A stretch of DNA of 28,439 bases from a bacterium (GTDB lineage Bacteria > Bacillota_I > Bacilli_A > RF39 > UBA660), in NCBI GenBank assembly GCA_004563275.1, contig SFSZ01000014.1:1-28439 (forward strand). Direction: 5' to 3'. Made by a program: the position numbers and the translations under genes. Each line of letters starts with the position of its first letter. The first letter of the stretch is position 1. This document shows positions 8,749-16,271 of the stretch, piece after piece. A model generated the notes under the pieces. It was not told the DNA's origin, searched no databases, and was given only the letters and a program-made list of their open reading frames with translations.

Positions 8749-9510
8749 ATGGAAATAAAAAAGTTTAAAAAATTAAAAAATAATATTTATGAACTAGAAC
8801 TAGATAATGGTTCTTTAGTTAAGTTATATGATGATGTTATTGTTAAATATAGTTTATTAATTAATAAAAAAATTGATAATAAATTATTAGATGAAATAAC
8901 TAAGTATAATACTTCTTTAGATGCTTATTATTTAAGTTTAAAGTATATATCTAAGAAACTTAGATGTGAAAAAGAAATTGAAAAGTATTTAACTAAGTTA
9001 GATTTTAATAAAGATGTTATAGATAAAACAATAAGTAAATTAAATAAAGATGGATATTTAAAACATGATATTTATATTAAAAGTTATATAAATGATATTT
9101 ATAATTTTAATAATTATGGACCTGATAAGATTAAATTTAATTTAAGAGAATTAGGTTTTAATTTAAATGAGATTGATCCTTATTTAGAAGATAAAGATTT
9201 TAGAAGTAAAGCAATTAAGATAGTTGATAAGAAAGTTAAAGCTAATCATAAGTTATCTAATTATATGTTAAAACAAAATATATCTAATTATTTAATTAAT
9301 TTAGGTTATCCTAAAGATATATTTTATGATTATTTAGATAATATTAAGATAAATAATAAAGATATTTTAGTTAAAGAAGCAAGTAATTATATTAAAAAGT
9401 ATTCTAAAAAGTATGAAAATAAGGAACTTTTATATTTTATTAAAGACAAATTATATAAAAAAGGGTATAATAGTAATGAAATTGATGAGGTGTTAAATGA
9501 ATTATTATAA
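8749..9510 (+). CDS. recX: RecX-family regulator of RecA
   Basis: This 253-residue, Lys-rich, all-helical protein fits the RecX three-helix repeat pattern: an N-terminal strand region, then ..AYYLSLKYISKKLRCEKEIEKYL (compare the family pattern A..YLs.k.Rse.Ei..yL), INKLNKDGYLKHDIYIKSYI and YGPDKIKFNLRELGFNLNEI. RecX binds RecA filaments and limits recombination and SOS activity in the cytoplasm. An in-frame TAG at 8743-8745 rules out any start upstream of this ATG. The only good Shine-Dalgarno (GGGAGG, 8727-8732) is 16 bases away, which is unusually far, while a promoter predicts transcription starting at the ATG. The message may therefore be leaderless. The gene overlaps the next one by 14 bases. 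Confidence 0.82.
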   Translation: MEIKKFKKLKNNIYELELDNGSLVKLYDDVIVKYSLLINKKIDNKLLDEITKYNTSLDAYYLSLKYISKKLRCEKEIEKYLTKLDFNKDVIDKTISKLNKDGYLKHDIYIKSYINDIYNFNNYGPDKIKFNLRELGFNLNEIDPYLEDKDFRSKAIKIVDKKVKANHKLSNYMLKQNISNYLINLGYPKDIFYDYLDNIKINNKDILVKEASNYIKKYSKKYENKELLYFIKDKLYKKGYNSNEIDEVLNELL

Positions 9511-9904
9511 GAATATGTCTAAAGAAGACAAGAAACAATTAAAAGAAAATTTTAAGAATGAAGATAATTATTTAATTTATATTAAAGCTAATAGAATATT
9601 TGGTATTTGTGTATTTGGTATTATCTTTGGTCTTGGAGCATTAGTTTTTGATATTATGTATCATCAACCTATTGTAAGTGGTATTTTAGATGGTTTATTA
9701 TTAGTATTTTCAATAGTTTTCTTAATTAAAATGACTAATGCTAAGAGATTATTACTTGAAAATTATGCGAATGTTTTAGAATCTAAAAGAATAGAAGAAG
9801 AAACTAGAAAGAAAGCTGCTAAAAAAGCTGCTCCTAAGAAAAAGAGTAATCCTAAAAAGAAAACTAATACTGAAAAAAAGACAACAAAAAAATCAGCTAA
9901 GTAA
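9497..9904 (+). CDS. Small two-helix membrane protein with Lys/Ala-rich tail, function unknown
   Basis: This 135-residue protein has a charged N-terminus (MSKEDKKQLKENFKNED), two membrane helices at about 33-55 and 58-78, and a cytoplasmic tail of KKAAKKAAPKKK-type repeats. The tail could contact nucleic acid or acidic partners. It starts inside the end of recX, with GAGGTG five bases before the ATG at 9497; a second ATG lies six codons in. Overlap with recX implies co-translation. I do not recognise a family, and the basic tail alone does not define a function. A bidirectional terminator follows. Confidence 0.7.
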   Translation: MNYYKNMSKEDKKQLKENFKNEDNYLIYIKANRIFGICVFGIIFGLGALVFDIMYHQPIVSGILDGLLLVFSIVFLIKMTNAKRLLLENYANVLESKRIEEETRKKAAKKAAPKKKSNPKKKTNTEKKTTKKSAK

Positions 9905-9915
9905 GCTGATTTTTT
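9887..9915. terminator. Bidirectional intrinsic terminator between convergent genes
   Basis: A perfect 12-bp inverted repeat (9887-9898 with 9904-9915) with a 5-base loop ends in an A-run on the left and a T-run on the right. It serves both the recX transcript and the minus-strand prsA transcript and contains the end of the plus-strand coding sequence. Confidence 0.88.
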
Positions 9916-10933
9916 ATTTTGATGTTTTATTTGATTGTGCTTGTAAGATTTGATTACTAATATAATTAGAATATTGTTTAGATAATGAACTATCTTCAAT
10001 TTTCATACCATATTTTTTTCTTAATTCAACTAAAGCATTAATTTGCATTGTATTATCGTCTTCTTTAGCTTTATCAGCTAGAGTAGTAATAATAGTGTCT
10101 TTAACTTTATCTAAAGCTTCTTTTTCTTTTTCACCTGTTTTTAAGATGATATGATAACCAAATTTAGTTTTAACTGGTGTAGTAGTATATTTGTTTAATT
10201 TAAGAGCATAAGCAGCTGTTTCAAATTCAGTAACCATATCTCCTTTATTAAAGTATCCTAAATCTCCACCTTTGTCTTTGTTTGAATCATCATCAGAGTA
10301 TTCTTTAGCTAAGTCATCGAATTTAGCACCATCATTTAATTTCTTAATTACTTCTTTAGCAGTTTTTAAAGCAGCTTCTTCAGCTTTTTTCTTTTCAGCA
10401 TCTGACATTGAATCAGTTGTTTTAGGAGCAATTAAAATATGTTTACAAGAAATATCACCAACATATTCTTCATCATAATATTTTTGAACTTGTTTATCAT
10501 TTATACTATTTTTAGCATAATCATCAACAGCTTTATTACGATAATAAGTTAATTTTAACATTTCTTTAAATTCATCTAATGAACTAATTCCATAATATTG
10601 ACTTAAAGCAGATAAAAGTGATTTTTCATCATATTTACCATCATCATCAACATAGTATTTTTTGATACTTTCTAATTGTTCATCAGCATATTTTTTAGCA
10701 TCACTATCACTTTTTGGATATTCTTTTAATAGAATTGAATTATCAATCATATCAATTAAAGAACTTAAAGCATATTTTTCTTTAATTTCATTATATAGAT
10801 CATCAGCACTAATACTAATTTTTGTATCTTCAAATGAAACTACTGCTTCTTTACCATTTGATAGTTTAGGAACCTTTCCGCATCCAGCTGTACAGCCAAG
10901 AATTAATAAAGCAATTAAAATTTTCTTTTTCAT
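9914..10933 (-). CDS. prsA: PrsA-type foldase lipoprotein (parvulin peptidyl-prolyl isomerase)
   Basis: This 339-residue lipoprotein folds secreted proteins on the outer face of the membrane. It begins MKKKILIALLILGCTAGCG; the lipid-anchored Cys is probably Cys18 (TAGC), although ILGC at Cys14 is also possible. Residues about 30-155 are a SurA_N/PrsA-like helical region. Residues about 160-266 are the parvulin domain, with CKHILI, AKFDDLAKEYSDD, GGDLGYF and FGYHIIL, the conserved core motifs. A longer reading frame to 10987 exists. On the minus strand GGAGGG lies four bases before the ATG at 10933, and the signal peptide starts there, which fixes the start. A promoter (TTGTAT-17-TATAAT) sits just upstream. 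Clients could include the many exported proteins encoded here. Confidence 0.9.
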   Translation of the reverse strand: MKKKILIALLILGCTAGCGKVPKLSNGKEAVVSFEDTKISISADDLYNEIKEKYALSSLIDMIDNSILLKEYPKSDSDAKKYADEQLESIKKYYVDDDGKYDEKSLLSALSQYYGISSLDEFKEMLKLTYYRNKAVDDYAKNSINDKQVQKYYDEEYVGDISCKHILIAPKTTDSMSDAEKKKAEEAALKTAKEVIKKLNDGAKFDDLAKEYSDDDSNKDKGGDLGYFNKGDMVTEFETAAYALKLNKYTTTPVKTKFGYHIILKTGEKEKEALDKVKDTIITTLADKAKEDDNTMQINALVELRKKYGMKIEDSSLSKQYSNYISNQILQAQSNKTSK

Positions 10934-10952
10934 TTTACCCTCCATAGGCATT

Positions 10953-10981
10953 ATTATAACAATGATTATTATAAAATACAA
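10953..10981 (-). promoter_or_regulatory. Promoter of prsA
   Basis: Read on the minus strand, TTGTAT (10981-10976) and TATAAT (10958-10953) are 17 bases apart. The -10 box is about 20 bases before the chosen prsA ATG at 10933. Confidence 0.7.
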
Positions 10982-11038
10982 GAACACAATTGGCTATTTT
11001 TGCGTACAATAAAGTGAGATATGAAAAGGAGGGAGATT

Positions 11039-11137
11039 ATGAACGCTTGTTGTAATAATAATGGTATAAGTGGTGCTGCATTTATACTTGTATTATTTAT
11101 TCTTTTAGTAATCATAGTTGGAGCTGCTGTTATTTAA
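11039..11137 (+). CDS. Tiny single-helix membrane protein, YjcZ/tiny_TM-like (1 of 2)
   Basis: A 32-residue ORF starts at an ATG preceded by a strong AGGAGGGAG site. It has an N-terminal MNACCNNNGISGAA segment and one membrane helix, FILVLFILLVIIVGAAVI. The pattern F.LVLFILLIIVGA is the signature of the YjcZ / tiny_TM_bacill family of very short proteins, found mainly in spore-forming Bacilli and of poorly known function. The following ORF has the same layout, which makes a chance ORF unlikely. The pair diverges from prsA. A possible -10 box (TACAAT, 11005-11010) lies upstream without a clear -35 element. Confidence 0.78.
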   Translation: MNACCNNNGISGAAFILVLFILLVIIVGAAVI

Positions 11138-11153
11138 TAAAGGAGGTTAGATT

Positions 11154-11264
11154 ATGTGTAATGATAAGAAGAAACCGTGCCAAAGAAATAATATAAATGA
11201 TGCTTTTATTGTTCTAGTTTTATTTATATTACTGGCAATTATTCTTGGTGCTGTTTTAGTTTAG
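11154..11264 (+). CDS. Tiny single-helix membrane protein, YjcZ/tiny_TM-like (2 of 2)
   Basis: A 36-residue ORF lies 16 bases after the first tiny ORF and is preceded by AAGGAGG. It reads MCNDKKKPCQRNNINDA, then a membrane helix FIVLVLFILLAIILGAVLV. The helix matches that of its neighbour almost position by position, while the heads differ; both heads contain two cysteines. This looks like a tandem duplication of a YjcZ-like gene. It ends before a short intrinsic terminator. The role is unknown. Confidence 0.78.
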   Translation: MCNDKKKPCQRNNINDAFIVLVLFILLAIILGAVLV

Positions 11265-11269
11265 ATATT

Positions 11270-11291
11270 AAGAGGTTTTTCCTCTTTTTTT
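11270..11291 (+). terminator. Short intrinsic terminator after the tiny-ORF pair
   Basis: AAGAGG (11270-11275), a T5 loop and CCTCTT (11281-11286) form a 6-bp stem followed by further T residues. Confidence 0.7.
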
Positions 11292-11336
11292 ATTTGTTTT
11301 TTTATGTTAAACTTTTATATAGAATAGGTGATAATA

Positions 11337-13085
11337 ATGTTTGGTAAGATAATAGATATTTATGATAATTATGTAATTATAGAAAATGCCACTCATAAAT
11401 TAGAAGTTAATTATGTTAATTTTCATGTAGTATTTCCAGAAAATGACCGATCTGTAGTTGGGGAAATAGTAGGAATGAATGAAAATGAGATTAAAGTATT
11501 TTTAGTAGGAGAGATTAAAAATGATCGATTCTCTTCAGGAGTTTTAAGAAAACCTAACTTTAATTCAAAACCAAGAATAGTTTATAAAAGTGAAGTAGAA
11601 AAGTTTTTAGGTAGTCAAGATATTGGTTCTTCTGATACTTTGTATGTTGGTAAATCTTTAACTTATGATGGATTTAATGTATGTGCTAATTTAAATGATT
11701 TCTTTTCTAATCATTTTGCTATATTAGGTAATACTGGTTCTGGTAAGAGTTGTGGTGTATCAAGAATTTTACAAAATTTATTTTATCATAATGATGATAA
11801 GATGCCAGTTAATGCTCACTTAGTTTTATTTGATGTTTATGGTGAATATAATAGTGCTTTATCTAAAATAAATGAATTACCAGGTATGGGATATAAATAT
11901 TTTACTTCTGACTTAAAATTTGGAGATGGAGATGTAATTAATATTCCGGCTTATTTTTTAGAAGTAGATGATTTAGCTCTTTTACTTAATGCGACATCAC
12001 CAACTCAATTACCGATATTAGAAAAAGCCTTACAATTGGTTTATATATTTAAAAGCGAAGATCAATCTATGCAGTTATATAAAGATAATATCATTGCTAA
12101 AGCTTTATTAGATGTTTTATCTAGTGGTAGAAGTTCAACGCAAATAAGAGATCAAATTGTAGCGGTATTATCTAGATATAATACACCTAGAATTAATTTA
12201 AATTCACAAATTGTTCAACCTGGTTATACGAGAACTTTAACTCAATGTTTAAATATAGATAATCAAGGTAAGATGAATAATGTTCAGTTAGTAGTTGATT
12301 ATTTAGAAAAGATTCAAAAGTTTGATATTAGTAGTGTGGTTATAGATAGAAGTGTTATTTATGATTTAGATGATTTATATTATGCTTTAGACTTTGCTTT
12401 AATAAGTGAAGGTATGCTTAAGAGTGAAAAAGTTTATGATGAGTATAATCAATTATTAACTAGATTATTACAAATTATAAATAGTGATAATAAGAAATTT
12501 TTTGATCCTGGTACCCATAAGATAAGTAAAGATACTTTTGTTAAGAATTTATTTGATGGTTATCAAATTATTAATATGAATTTAAATTATATTGATGAAA
12601 GATTTGCGAAAACTTTAACTAAGATTTTTACAAAGATATTCTTTAACTTCTCAACTAATTTAAAAGAAAGAGGTAGTTATCCAATTCATGTTATTTTAGA
12701 AGAAGCACATAGATATGTTCAAAATGATAATGATATTAATGTTATTGGTTATAATATTTTTGATCGTATTACTAAAGAGGGTAGAAAGTATGGAGTTATA
12801 TTAGGCTTAATTACCCAAAGACCTAGTGAGTTATCAACAACTGCTTTATCTCAGTGTTCTAATTTTATTACATTTAGAATGTTTCATCCAAATGATTTAA
12901 ATATTATAAGTAATATATCTAGTAATGTTAGCATGGAGACAATAAATAAACTTAAGAATTTAACACCAGGAACAGCAATGATATTTGGGGTATCATTTAA
13001 ACTTCCATTAATTGCTAAACTTGAGCTTCCAGATCCAATGCCTCAATCTACTAGTGTTGATATTAAGAATAAGTGGTATGAATAA
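11337..13085 (+). CDS. HerA-like hexameric ATPase (DUF87 / HAS-barrel)
   Basis: This 582-residue ATPase has an N-terminal HAS-barrel (about 1-95, MFGKIIDIYDNYVIIE...) followed by the HerA/FtsK-superfamily core. Walker A is GNTGSGKS at about 131-138. Walker B is VILEEAHR at about 450-457, and ITQRPSEL with the final GTAMIFG region completes the family pattern. HerA proteins are hexameric DNA translocases. In archaea and some defence systems they act with NurA or with SIR2- or nuclease-type partners. No NurA or nuclease gene is adjacent here, so its partner is unknown. A GTG at 11328 extends the frame, but the AGGTGA site overlaps it and is well spaced for the ATG at 11337, which I chose. The gene appears monocistronic, between two terminators. 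Confidence 0.85.
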   Translation: MFGKIIDIYDNYVIIENATHKLEVNYVNFHVVFPENDRSVVGEIVGMNENEIKVFLVGEIKNDRFSSGVLRKPNFNSKPRIVYKSEVEKFLGSQDIGSSDTLYVGKSLTYDGFNVCANLNDFFSNHFAILGNTGSGKSCGVSRILQNLFYHNDDKMPVNAHLVLFDVYGEYNSALSKINELPGMGYKYFTSDLKFGDGDVINIPAYFLEVDDLALLLNATSPTQLPILEKALQLVYIFKSEDQSMQLYKDNIIAKALLDVLSSGRSSTQIRDQIVAVLSRYNTPRINLNSQIVQPGYTRTLTQCLNIDNQGKMNNVQLVVDYLEKIQKFDISSVVIDRSVIYDLDDLYYALDFALISEGMLKSEKVYDEYNQLLTRLLQIINSDNKKFFDPGTHKISKDTFVKNLFDGYQIINMNLNYIDERFAKTLTKIFTKIFFNFSTNLKERGSYPIHVILEEAHRYVQNDNDINVIGYNIFDRITKEGRKYGVILGLITQRPSELSTTALSQCSNFITFRMFHPNDLNIISNISSNVSMETINKLKNLTPGTAMIFGVSFKLPLIAKLELPDPMPQSTSVDIKNKWYE

Positions 13086-13107
13086 AACATTCTTTAATGG
13101 ATGTTTT
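13084..13107 (+). terminator. Intrinsic terminator after the HerA-like gene
   Basis: A 9-bp stem with one G-T pair (13084-13092 with 13099-13107) and a 6-base loop begins at the stop codon. The tract after it is TTTTATTTT, so the terminator is moderate in strength. Confidence 0.65.
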
Positions 13108-13298
13108 ATTTTGGGGTTGATTTTTTTTGAATTATTTCATATAATAATATTGTCTAGAATAGGAAACACATTGTTTGGATTAATGACTTGCATATTCTAA
13201 TTAAAGTTTAGGGTATGCATAATTATATTATTATTTTATTTTAAGGTATGATGATTTAGTTATATTCTTATTAATAAAATGGTGATGATTAATTTCAG

Positions 13299-13409
13299 GT
13301 GTGTTTTGGTAGTAAAGAAGTTGCAGATGCAATCTTATCTACGCTAGATGTAACACGTGTTATGGAGAAAGATACTCCTAAGGATAAGCAATCGCCTGAT
13401 AAGTACTGA
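13299..13409 (+). pseudogene. Possible 3' remnant of a foreign gene
   Basis: A 36-codon frame begins after an in-frame TAA at 13290-13292 and has only a GTG as possible start, with no Shine-Dalgarno. It encodes SKEVADAILSTLDVTR, then a hydrophilic tail MEKDTPKDKQSPDKY and a TGA stop. Its codons (ACG, CTA, CGT, TCG, CCT) are less AT-biased than those of neighbouring genes. It reads like the C-terminal end of a helical protein, so a decayed or recombined gene tail is plausible. It could also be noise. I do not recognise the parent protein. Confidence 0.25.
13351..13362. repeat. 12-base perfect palindrome
   Basis: TAACACGTGTTA is self-complementary over its full length. It could be an operator half-site pair or a chance feature inside the possible gene remnant. 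Confidence 0.35.
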
Positions 13410-13496
13410 TAATGCTTCTGTTTATTTTTAAGGTTAAGGTTTTTGAATAAAGGATTTTGATTTTAAAAATAATTCGTGATTGTTCTAAAAACTGGG

Positions 13497-13529
13497 ACTA
13501 GTTATTTTATCAGAATAGCTAGTTTTTTT
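13497..13529 (+). terminator. Intrinsic terminator upstream of the AAA+ operon
   Basis: A 10-bp stem with one G-T pair (13497-13506 with 13514-13523), a 7-base loop and a T-run to 13529. It ends whatever is transcribed from the gene-poor interval and insulates the next promoter. Confidence 0.78.
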
Positions 13530-13530
13530 A

Positions 13531-13559
13531 TTGCATTAAATAATGGGGTTTGATATAAT
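13531..13559 (+). promoter_or_regulatory. Promoter of the AAA+ ATPase operon
   Basis: TTGCAT (13531-13536), 17 bases and TATAAT (13554-13559) form a near-consensus promoter. Its predicted start of transcription, about 13566, falls on or after the ATG at 13565, which argues for translation from the GTG at 13586. Confidence 0.72.
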
Positions 13560-13585
13560 TTAATATGAGAATAGAGGTAGGTCGA

Positions 13586-14728
13586 GTGAATACTAATATG
13601 TTTAATGAATATTATTCTTATAAGTTAAAGACGGTATATCAATACTCTATTTTATTGTCTAAGATTTTAGGTGTAGATAAGAATAAATTATGGCATCGTA
13701 GAAGAGATTTAGATAATTCTATTGAATATATAGTTGATGATTTTTTTAAGAGAATGACTGACTATGATAAGGTTCAATATAAGAGTTTAGTTAGATGTTT
13801 TATTAGTGACAAAGAGATCTTTAAATATAATATAGACAGAGAACTTTATAGTGTAATTAATTATTTTATCGAAAATAAGAGAGCTTTTGAAATTACTGCT
13901 TATGAGAAAGAAATTGTTTTAGCAGCTGTTATTTTGAATATTGCTAATAACATTGATATTTCGACTAGTCCTTATAAAGTTAATAAGAATAATTATAAAA
14001 CGATTGTTTTAAGTTATTTAGAGAAGTTTAATAAGATTGAATATATTCATTTGATTGATGATGGTAAAAAGAATACTAAAGTTCTTCTTGAACTTATTAA
14101 AACTAATGTAAGAAAAGAAAGAAGAATATTTGAACTTTTATCTAGTAATGTTTCGTTTAATAAATATATTGATATTTCTTTAGAAAATATATATTATTTA
14201 ACTTCTTATAATTATAGTGTTCCTGGTCTCAATAAATTAGATAGGGCAGCAGGAAGTTATATTTATAATCATGAGGATATTGATGATAAGTTTGCTTTAA
14301 TGAGTACTGATTTAATTGTTGTTACTTTAATGAAATTATTTTCAGTTAGAAAGTTTAATAAGATGTTTTTCTTACCGTTAAAGAGGGAATTTGTTCTTAA
14401 TGAGAGTAATTTAAAAGTATTAAGTAATCTTTTAAAGAATGATTATTTAGATAAGAGAATTAAGATTTTATATAATTTTGATGATCTTAGTGAGAAGAGT
14501 AATAATTTATTTGGTAAGTACCATTTAGATTATTATATATATTGTAGTAAAAATACTAAGTTTGATTCAATTGATGATGAATTTAAAACTAAAGATTATT
14601 TAGTAAGTAATGATTTTTACTTAAATAATAAGAGATTTGTTGATGGTTTACTTGAAGATGGAGTAAATGTTATTATTGAAAAATTTGATGGTATTGTTAC
14701 TGATAAAAAGTTAGTTCTAGAAAGTTAG
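13586..14728 (+). CDS. Unknown 380-residue protein, first gene of the AAA+ operon
   Basis: This is a soluble-looking protein with no signal peptide, rich in Lys, Asn, Tyr and Ile. The first ~300 residues are mainly helical; the last ~90 (KRIKILYNFDDLSE...YYIYCSKN...LLEDGVNVIIEKFDG) alternate strands and helices. I recognise no family or catalytic motif. The frame extends to an ATG at 13565. However, the operon promoter predicts transcription starting at about 13566, and AGAGGT (13573-13578) is well placed for the in-frame GTG at 13586, so I prefer that start; using the ATG adds seven residues. It lies 11 bases before the AAA+ gene and is clearly co-transcribed with it, which suggests a subunit or regulator of that ATPase. 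Confidence 0.75.
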   Translation: MNTNMFNEYYSYKLKTVYQYSILLSKILGVDKNKLWHRRRDLDNSIEYIVDDFFKRMTDYDKVQYKSLVRCFISDKEIFKYNIDRELYSVINYFIENKRAFEITAYEKEIVLAAVILNIANNIDISTSPYKVNKNNYKTIVLSYLEKFNKIEYIHLIDDGKKNTKVLLELIKTNVRKERRIFELLSSNVSFNKYIDISLENIYYLTSYNYSVPGLNKLDRAAGSYIYNHEDIDDKFALMSTDLIVVTLMKLFSVRKFNKMFFLPLKREFVLNESNLKVLSNLLKNDYLDKRIKILYNFDDLSEKSNNLFGKYHLDYYIYCSKNTKFDSIDDEFKTKDYLVSNDFYLNNKRFVDGLLEDGVNVIIEKFDGIVTDKKLVLES

Positions 14729-14739
14729 GAGAGTAAAAG

Positions 14740-16248
14740 ATGAATGTAAATAGTGAATTTTTCTTAGAATTTATGAAGCCACTTTTAGGTGGTGTGTGGG
14801 ATTTTATTAAAGCTATAGGAAATGCTCTTGTTAGAATTTTTAATCTTGCAAATTATTTTGATATAGTTAATAAATATAATTCTGAAGGTAGGGGTGTTAG
14901 TGTTTTTGTAGTAATTCTTGCCGTATTATGTTTGATTATATTATTTGGTTTACTTGCATTTTTAATTTATAGAATGGTTAAGAGATTTATTAGATATCGT
15001 CATAGTTTAGCTCATCAAGAAGCTTTAGTTGATGAAATTGATAATCTTAATAATGATATTGTTAAATTAAAGAGTGAAAATCAAAAGTATTTAGAAATGA
15101 CTGATCCTAATAGTGGTGAAGTTGAATATGATGAGAATGGTAATATTGTTAATAAGCTTAAAGAGGGTGAAAGTAGATTCTTTAAGTTAACTAAGATTGA
15201 TGAAAAGTACGCTAATTATGTAGCTCCTGAGTTACATGAAACTATTACTTTAGAACAGATTTGTGAACAATTTAGAAATTATTCTGCTAGTAAGATGGGT
15301 CTTTATTATACTATTGACTTAATTAGATTGTTTATTTCAGCTTTTGCTTCTAATAGATTAATTATTTTACAAGGTATTTCTGGTACAGGTAAAACATCTC
15401 TTGCTTATTCATTTGGATACTTTATTAAGAATGAATCTACTATTGCTAGTGTTCAACCTTCTTGGAGAGATAGTACTGAAATATTTGGTTATTTCAATGA
15501 GTTTACTAAACGTTTTAATGAAACTGAAGTTTTAAGTAAGATGTATGAAGCTAAGTATAATAATCAAATTTATGTAACTGTATTAGATGAGATGAATATT
15601 TCTCGTGTTGAATATTATTTTGCAGAAATGTTATCTATTTTAGAATTACCTAGTACTGATGAATGGATTATTGATTTGGTTCCAAATTCTTGGGATACTG
15701 ACCCTAAATTACTTGAAGATGGTAGATTTAAGTTACCAACCAATATGTGGTATATTGGTACTATTAATAATGATGACTCTACATTTATGATTACTGATAA
15801 GGTTTATGACCGTGCTATGCCTATTAATATTGATACTAAAGGTGTTGAATTTGATGCTCCGGCAACTGAACCTTTAGATATTAGTGCTACTTATTTTACA
15901 TCTTTATTTGCAAAAGCTCAAAAAGAGCATCCTGTTAGTGAGGATACTTTAAATAAGATTGCTTTAATGGATGATTATGTTATTAATCATTTTAGACTTG
16001 CTTTTGGTAATCGTATTGTTAAGCAATTAAAGGATTTTGTTCCAGTTTATGTTGCTTGTGGTGGTAAAGAGATTGTAGCAGTTGATTATTTAATTGCTAA
16101 TAAGATTTTAAGAAAATTTGATCAGTTGAATTTGGCATATATTCGTAATGAAATTGATGGATTTGTTGAGTTCTTAGATCAAACATTTGGTGAGGGTGTA
16201 ATGGTTGAATGTAAGGCCTTCTTAGAAAGATTAAAGAAGACTATATAA
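14740..16248 (+). CDS. Membrane-anchored McrB-like AAA+ (AAA_5) ATPase
   Basis: This 502-residue protein has an amphipathic N-terminus and one membrane helix (about 49-75, FVVILAVLCLIILFGLLAFL). A short coiled coil (about 85-115) precedes an AAA+ domain of the McrB/dynein-related AAA_5 type. Walker A is GISGTGKT (212-219), followed by VQPSWRDSTEIFGYFN. Walker B is VLDEMN (DEMN 283-286), with ISRVEYYFAEML after it. Sensor 1 is GTINNDDSTF, and the arginine-finger region is DKVYDRAMPI. McrB itself drives a DNA-cleavage complex. This protein instead has a membrane anchor, and no McrC-type nuclease is recognisable, so its task is probably at the envelope. GGAGAG precedes the ATG. The downstream gene resembles the usual DUF2357 partner of such ATPases. 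Confidence 0.85.
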   Translation: MNVNSEFFLEFMKPLLGGVWDFIKAIGNALVRIFNLANYFDIVNKYNSEGRGVSVFVVILAVLCLIILFGLLAFLIYRMVKRFIRYRHSLAHQEALVDEIDNLNNDIVKLKSENQKYLEMTDPNSGEVEYDENGNIVNKLKEGESRFFKLTKIDEKYANYVAPELHETITLEQICEQFRNYSASKMGLYYTIDLIRLFISAFASNRLIILQGISGTGKTSLAYSFGYFIKNESTIASVQPSWRDSTEIFGYFNEFTKRFNETEVLSKMYEAKYNNQIYVTVLDEMNISRVEYYFAEMLSILELPSTDEWIIDLVPNSWDTDPKLLEDGRFKLPTNMWYIGTINNDDSTFMITDKVYDRAMPINIDTKGVEFDAPATEPLDISATYFTSLFAKAQKEHPVSEDTLNKIALMDDYVINHFRLAFGNRIVKQLKDFVPVYVACGGKEIVAVDYLIANKILRKFDQLNLAYIRNEIDGFVEFLDQTFGEGVMVECKAFLERLKKTI

Positions 16249-16271
16249 TTTAGAAAGAAAGATGGTAACTC

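Larger units (their letters stand above)
13108..13496. other. Gene-poor interval; no convincing intact gene
   Basis: These ~390 bases hold no ORF with a good start and ribosome binding site. The first half is very AT-rich. Bases about 13299-13409 have a different composition and an open frame (listed separately), and a 12-base palindrome lies at 13351-13362. A good terminator follows at 13497-13529, so something may be transcribed here. I could not match the stretch to tmRNA, SRP RNA, 6S RNA or RNase P RNA. Confidence 0.5.

Noticed and set aside
9763..9999. Minus-strand 78-codon ORF across the recX/prsA junction
   Set aside because: It is the complement of the Lys/Ala-rich tail and crosses a bidirectional terminator.
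10272..11012. Two plus-strand ORFs (10272-10478, 10662-11012) inside prsA
   Set aside because: Both are antisense to a well-supported prsA gene, Ser/Leu-rich and without start signals.
13012..13200. 62-codon plus-strand ORF after the HerA gene
   Set aside because: It starts inside HerA in another frame, runs through the terminator and has no ribosome binding site; its hydrophobic end is AT-rich noise.
13200..13530. tmRNA, SRP RNA, 6S RNA or RNase P RNA
   Set aside because: No CCA end, tRNA-like domain, tag-like frame ending in AA, or conserved core of these RNAs could be found by eye.
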